Assembly (NCBI GenBank): GCA_900550625.1 | Contig: URSW01000003.1 | Coordinates: 1-26,587, forward strand | DNA from: an uncultured Eubacteriales bacterium | GTDB lineage: Bacteria; Bacillota; Clostridia; Oscillospirales; CAG-272 | DNA length: 26,587 bases | Reading direction: 5' to 3' | In this document: positions 24,154-26,587 of the stretch, piece after piece | Layout: every line of letters starts with the position of its first letter | How positions within the stretch are numbered: position 1 is the stretch's first letter | The notes under the pieces: model-generated | Told to the model about the DNA's origin: nothing | Databases searched by the model: none | What the model saw: only the letters and a program-made list of their open reading frames with translations | Position numbers and translations under genes: made by a program

Positions 24154-24363
24154 TTATTTTTCTATGTCTATGAAATCTAGTTTGGGAACTTTATGCTCCG
24201 CGGGCATTCTTTTGAGGGGATCGTAGGCGAAGCGCCTGCATCGGTGCTGCGCACGGACGATGCCTCTCTTACGGCATAAAACAAAATCCGAATCGTTAAG
24301 AGGCGCGGATTCTTCGCAATATACGCATATTTCATCGATTTCCGCACTCGGTGTCCGTTTCAT
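24154..24363 (-). CDS. small conserved Cys4 (zinc-ribbon-like) protein
   Basis: The 69-residue protein has a likely zinc site, C13-x2-C16, C30 and C42, and the C-terminal sequence CRRFAYDPLKRMPAEHK. I recognise the Y-D-P-L-K-R-x-P ending as common in small unannotated clostridial proteins but know no function. The start ATG has GGCGAAAGG upstream, and a strong promoter lies at 24441-24469. It heads a transcript with prfB and the methyltransferase, which hints at a translation- or stress-linked role, by association only. Confidence 0.75.
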   Translation of the reverse strand: MKRTPSAEIDEICVYCEESAPLNDSDFVLCRKRGIVRAQHRCRRFAYDPLKRMPAEHKVPKLDFIDIEK

Positions 24364-24440
24364 GCCTTTCGCCGCCTTTTTTATTATTTTGCCGGATTAT
24401 TGTACGACCGATGCCGATAACCCGAATATATATCTATTAT

Positions 24441-24469
24441 ATTATAAATCATTGCGCGGGAAAAAGCAA
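24441..24469 (-). promoter_or_regulatory. SigA promoter of the Cys4-prfB-methyltransferase operon
   Basis: On the minus strand TTGCTT (24469-24464), a 17-base spacer and a perfect TATAAT (24446-24441) lie about 78 bases upstream of the small Cys4 gene. The -35 box resembles the two TTGCAT boxes elsewhere in the window. Confidence 0.65.
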
Positions 24470-24481
24470 GCGTCAGATATA

Positions 24482-25417
24482 CTATATCAGAAAAAAAGCG
24501 GCAATTGCGCATATTGTCCCCTGTAAAAGCTTTGCCGCTGCGGTTTTACGCAGGGAAAATCCGGCGCTTGACGCGAAAGACGCTCCCTGAAGAAGTACGG
24601 AAATCCCGGAAAAACCGATTGCGAACGAAGAAAGCGCAATGCCGGCTTTGCCGCCGATCTCGGCTCCCATACGGCATCCCGATGTGAATTCAAGCACGGC
24701 GGACAGCGCACCTTCGACCGCTTTCGGAATTTCAAAAGGGATGATCCGCAGTGCTTCCGTGAGAGACGCGAAGAATACAATGTACGCGCATATTTTTATT
24801 ATTCCGAGCGCACCTGAAACGATCGCTTCGCCGAAAAATGACGCAAAGGCGGAATTGGACGGCTCTGGTATGGATGATCTCTTTCGTGATACCGCGGCAC
24901 TGTCCGCGTCTTTTGAACGCAGGATGAAGACGGCAAGAATCCACGATGCGATCAGCTGGATCAGATACAGCTTTATCCCTACGGCGCGTGAGCCCCAAAA
25001 GGCACACCCTACGACCTCGATAACAAACGCGGGCCCCGCGTTGTTTGACACGGCGCTCAGGCGTTCGGCTTCGTCGCGTGTTATAAGTCCGCGCTTTTTG
25101 AGTCCTGCCGTGGTGACTATTCCTACCGGAAATCCGCAGAAGGATCCGAGAAAGAGCGCGAGCAAAGCGGGATAAGGCATTTTTGAAAACGGTATATGTC
25201 CGGAACTGCCCGAAAAGAGGTACGGAGCGCTTTGAGTGAGCAGTGAGGATATTACCATAAACGGAAACAGCGATGGAACAACAGAGACGGCGCACACCCG
25301 CAGAGTATCGTTGACGCGATTCTGAATATCCTCGGACATTATTATAAATACGCATGAAAGCACGATGAGAAAAGCGTATAAAAGAAAATATGCCTTTCTT
25401 TTTGAAGTTAGGTTCAT
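24482..25417 (-). CDS. ylbJ: YlbJ-type sporulation integral membrane protein
   Basis: The 311-residue protein is a multi-pass membrane protein with about eight hydrophobic segments. It has the family blocks VVPSLFPFMVISSLL, GSFCGFPVGIVTTAGLKKRG followed by EAERLSAVSNNAGPAFVIEVVG, and a C-terminal repeat-like GFSGISVLLQGASFAS. These match the YlbJ/nucleoside-recognition (Gate) domain family. In Bacillus subtilis ylbJ is in the SigE regulon and is needed for proper spore formation. The start ATG has AAAGGCGG upstream. It is divergent from yqfC and yqfD, two further genes of the same regulon. A non-sporulation Gate-domain transporter is the main alternative. Confidence 0.83.
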   Translation of the reverse strand: MNLTSKRKAYFLLYAFLIVLSCVFIIMSEDIQNRVNDTLRVCAVSVVPSLFPFMVISSLLTQSAPYLFSGSSGHIPFSKMPYPALLALFLGSFCGFPVGIVTTAGLKKRGLITRDEAERLSAVSNNAGPAFVIEVVGCAFWGSRAVGIKLYLIQLIASWILAVFILRSKDADSAAVSRKRSSIPEPSNSAFASFFGEAIVSGALGIIKICAYIVFFASLTEALRIIPFEIPKAVEGALSAVLEFTSGCRMGAEIGGKAGIALSSFAIGFSGISVLLQGASFASSAGFSLRKTAAAKLLQGTICAIAAFFLI

Positions 25418-25464
25418 TTATTTCCGCCTTTCGGTCTGTATGTCGTTTACACGGAACGGGATGA

Positions 25465-25493
25465 ATTTAATGTGTCACGGTATCATAATATTA
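25465..25493 (-). promoter_or_regulatory. candidate SigE-type promoter of ylbJ
   Basis: On the minus strand TAATATT (25493-25487) fits the SigE -35 consensus, followed by a 14-base spacer and CATTAAAT (25472-25465), six of eight matches to CATACAAT. Transcription would start about 40 bases before the ylbJ start codon. This agrees with the mother-cell expression of ylbJ known in Bacillus subtilis. Confidence 0.42.
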
Positions 25494-25526
25494 ATAAAGC
25501 ATGATTTTATGCTCGGGGGTGAGTGT

Positions 25527-25844
25527 GTGAATCGAAGAGAAAAGTATAAGGCAAAGCTCGGCGAACTTTTTGACATACCCGTTAATGCGTTTTCCGGAAT
25601 GACGACGGTGGAAATACGCGGCTTTTATGAGGTCATGATACAGGGCTGTACCGGAATATCGGACTATTCGCCGTCATTATGCGTTCTTTCCACATATCAG
25701 GACAATATCGTTGTTTGCGGAAAAGACCTGAAGCTTACGGTTTTCGGCGAGGACAGAATAGTTATTCACGGAACCGTTGAAAGTGTATCGAGAAAGGAGG
25801 GGAGCGGCGGTGATATCCCGGATTCTCGGAAAGATAAAAGGTGA
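25527..25844 (+). CDS. yqfC: YqfC-family sporulation protein
   Basis: The protein of about 105 residues has the YqfC layout: a basic N-terminus (VNRREKYKAKLGELFDIP), VEIRGFYEVMIQGCTGISDYSPS, and the beta-rich VVCGKDLKLTVFGEDRIVIHG. In Bacillus subtilis yqfC and yqfD are adjacent SigE-dependent genes of unclear biochemical role. I chose GTG 25527 because GGGGGTGAG sits upstream and the residues before it do not match the family; ATG 25509 is an alternative. The 3' end overlaps yqfD by 35 bases, with the yqfD ribosome-binding site inside this gene. Confidence 0.75.
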   Translation: MNRREKYKAKLGELFDIPVNAFSGMTTVEIRGFYEVMIQGCTGISDYSPSLCVLSTYQDNIVVCGKDLKLTVFGEDRIVIHGTVESVSRKEGSGGDIPDSRKDKR

Positions 25845-26565
25845 ATATGTTTTTTCTGCTGAGGAAAATCAGTATATTTCATGCGTCAATATTTTTAAGA
25901 AACACGAGTTGTGGCCGTACCGTGAAAAGCTCGGGAACGGAAATTTCCGCTTCACTTTGAAAAAAAGCGAAGGCAAAATATTTACGAAGAAATGCCTTGA
26001 AGAAGGGCTGGAGATCAAAAGGTCATCGCTTCGGGGGATACCGGGCTTTTTATGCAGATACAGAAGACGCTTCGGAGCCATGGTAGGAGCCGCATTTTTT
26101 ATTCTCAGCACATTTTTTTCAAAGTATTTCATTTGGGATTTCCGTGTTGTCGGAAATGAAAATGTCAGCGATGAGGAAATAGTATCACAGCTCGAGGAGC
26201 TTGGGTGCGGGTGCGGAGCATTCATTCCTTCGATTGATTTTGAGCTTGTCGCAAACGAATTTCTTATAAAGTCCGATGATATTGCATGGATATCCGTGAA
26301 TATGAGGTCTTCATTGGCGGTTGTTGAGGTTGCAGAGCGAAAAAAAGGAGAAAAAAGCGTTGCTCCGCCGCGCGGGACATACGCGAATCTGACCGCCTCC
26401 GAGGATGCCGAGATCATACTTCCGGAGATCAATTCCGGAAAAAGTACGGTGTCTGTCGGAGAAACCGTGAGAAAAGGCGAACTACTTGCTTCGGGCGCAA
26501 TCAATGTCGGCGAAAACGGAGTACGTTACGAATATGCCTCCGGGGAGGTTCTCGGAAAGGTATAA
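25810..26565 (+). CDS. yqfD: YqfD-family sporulation protein, cut short by an early stop
   Basis: The frame encodes about 251 residues. Seen in order are an N-terminal cytoplasmic part with NIFKKHELWPYREKLGNGNF, a basic stretch and one membrane helix (RFGAMVGAAFFILSTFFSKYF, about residues 86-106), then a FtsQ-like extracytoplasmic region (FRVVGNENVSDEEIVSQLEE). After it comes a segment with GETVRKGELLASGAINV. YqfD is usually near 400 residues, so roughly the last third is missing. After the TAA at 26563-26565 the same frame goes on as R-E-I-V-A-E-I to the window edge, which looks like continuing YqfD sequence. GTG 25810 is the start, with AGGAGG 9 bases upstream. It may be a nonsense mutation, a sequencing error or a genuine short form. 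Confidence 0.72.
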   Translation: MISRILGKIKGEYVFSAEENQYISCVNIFKKHELWPYREKLGNGNFRFTLKKSEGKIFTKKCLEEGLEIKRSSLRGIPGFLCRYRRRFGAMVGAAFFILSTFFSKYFIWDFRVVGNENVSDEEIVSQLEELGCGCGAFIPSIDFELVANEFLIKSDDIAWISVNMRSSLAVVEVAERKKGEKSVAPPRGTYANLTASEDAEIILPEINSGKSTVSVGETVRKGELLASGAINVGENGVRYEYASGEVLGKV

Positions 26566-26587
26566 CGAGAAATAGTTGCGGAAATTC

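Noticed and set aside
25483..25511. SigE promoter on the plus strand for yqfC (TCATAAT with a downstream ATTTTATG)
   Set aside because: The -35-like box is acceptable, but the -10 matches only two of eight consensus positions at the correct spacing.

Overview
The window reads as chromosomal DNA from an anaerobic, hydrogen-evolving member of the Clostridia (Bacillota). The support is the gene order ecfT-truA, a bifurcating-type [FeFe]-hydrogenase operon facing a complete hydrogenase maturation set, the clostridial CvpA/pgsA block, and three sporulation-type genes (ylbJ, yqfC, yqfD) that suggest an endospore former or a recent descendant of one. I see no rRNA, tRNA, CRISPR array, insertion sequence or phage gene, and genes cover almost everything.

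Layout. (1) 1-8543, all plus strand: the 3' end of ecfT, truA, a membrane-anchored beta-propeller-like protein, a CvpA-family protein, pgsA, a ClpC-type double AAA+ unfoldase with a Cys4 zinc finger instead of a Clp N-domain, and a full-length P-type-ATPase homologue that has lost every catalytic motif I could check. (2) 8544-17893, plus strand: an Mrp/Nbp35-type Fe-S carrier, then the hydrogenase operon. The operon opens with a NuoE-like subunit (hndA) and closes with hndB, hndC and hndD. Between hndA and hndB sit six genes that look like a signalling module: DRTGG-like protein, RsbW-like ATPase, sensory-type [FeFe]-hydrogenase homologue, second DRTGG-like protein, PHP-domain protein, second GHKL ATPase. 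(3) 17894-18074: two long perfect hairpins separating convergent operons. (4) 18075-22225, minus strand: TM1266-family protein, hydE, hydG and hydF, transcribed in that order from a strong predicted promoter whose leader holds an intrinsic terminator and a competing antiterminator. (5) 22226-24481, minus strand: SpoU-type methyltransferase, prfB and a small Cys4 protein behind another good promoter. (6) 24482-26587: ylbJ on the minus strand with a SigE-like promoter, divergent from yqfC and yqfD. The yqfD frame hits an early stop 22 bases before the window ends.

How it fits together. HydE, HydG and HydF build the H-cluster for HndD and presumably for the sensory homologue. HndA/B/C/D would couple NADH and ferredoxin oxidation to H2 formation. 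The six-gene insert pairs an H-cluster protein with two GHKL ATPases and two small ligand-type domains, which suggests feedback from H2 or redox state to gene expression. The maturation operon appears to be gated separately by transcription attenuation.

The observations I rate highest are the attenuator leader of the maturation operon, the six-gene sensory insert, and the conserved-looking but catalytically dead P-type ATPase. All family assignments come from reading motifs by eye; no database search was run.
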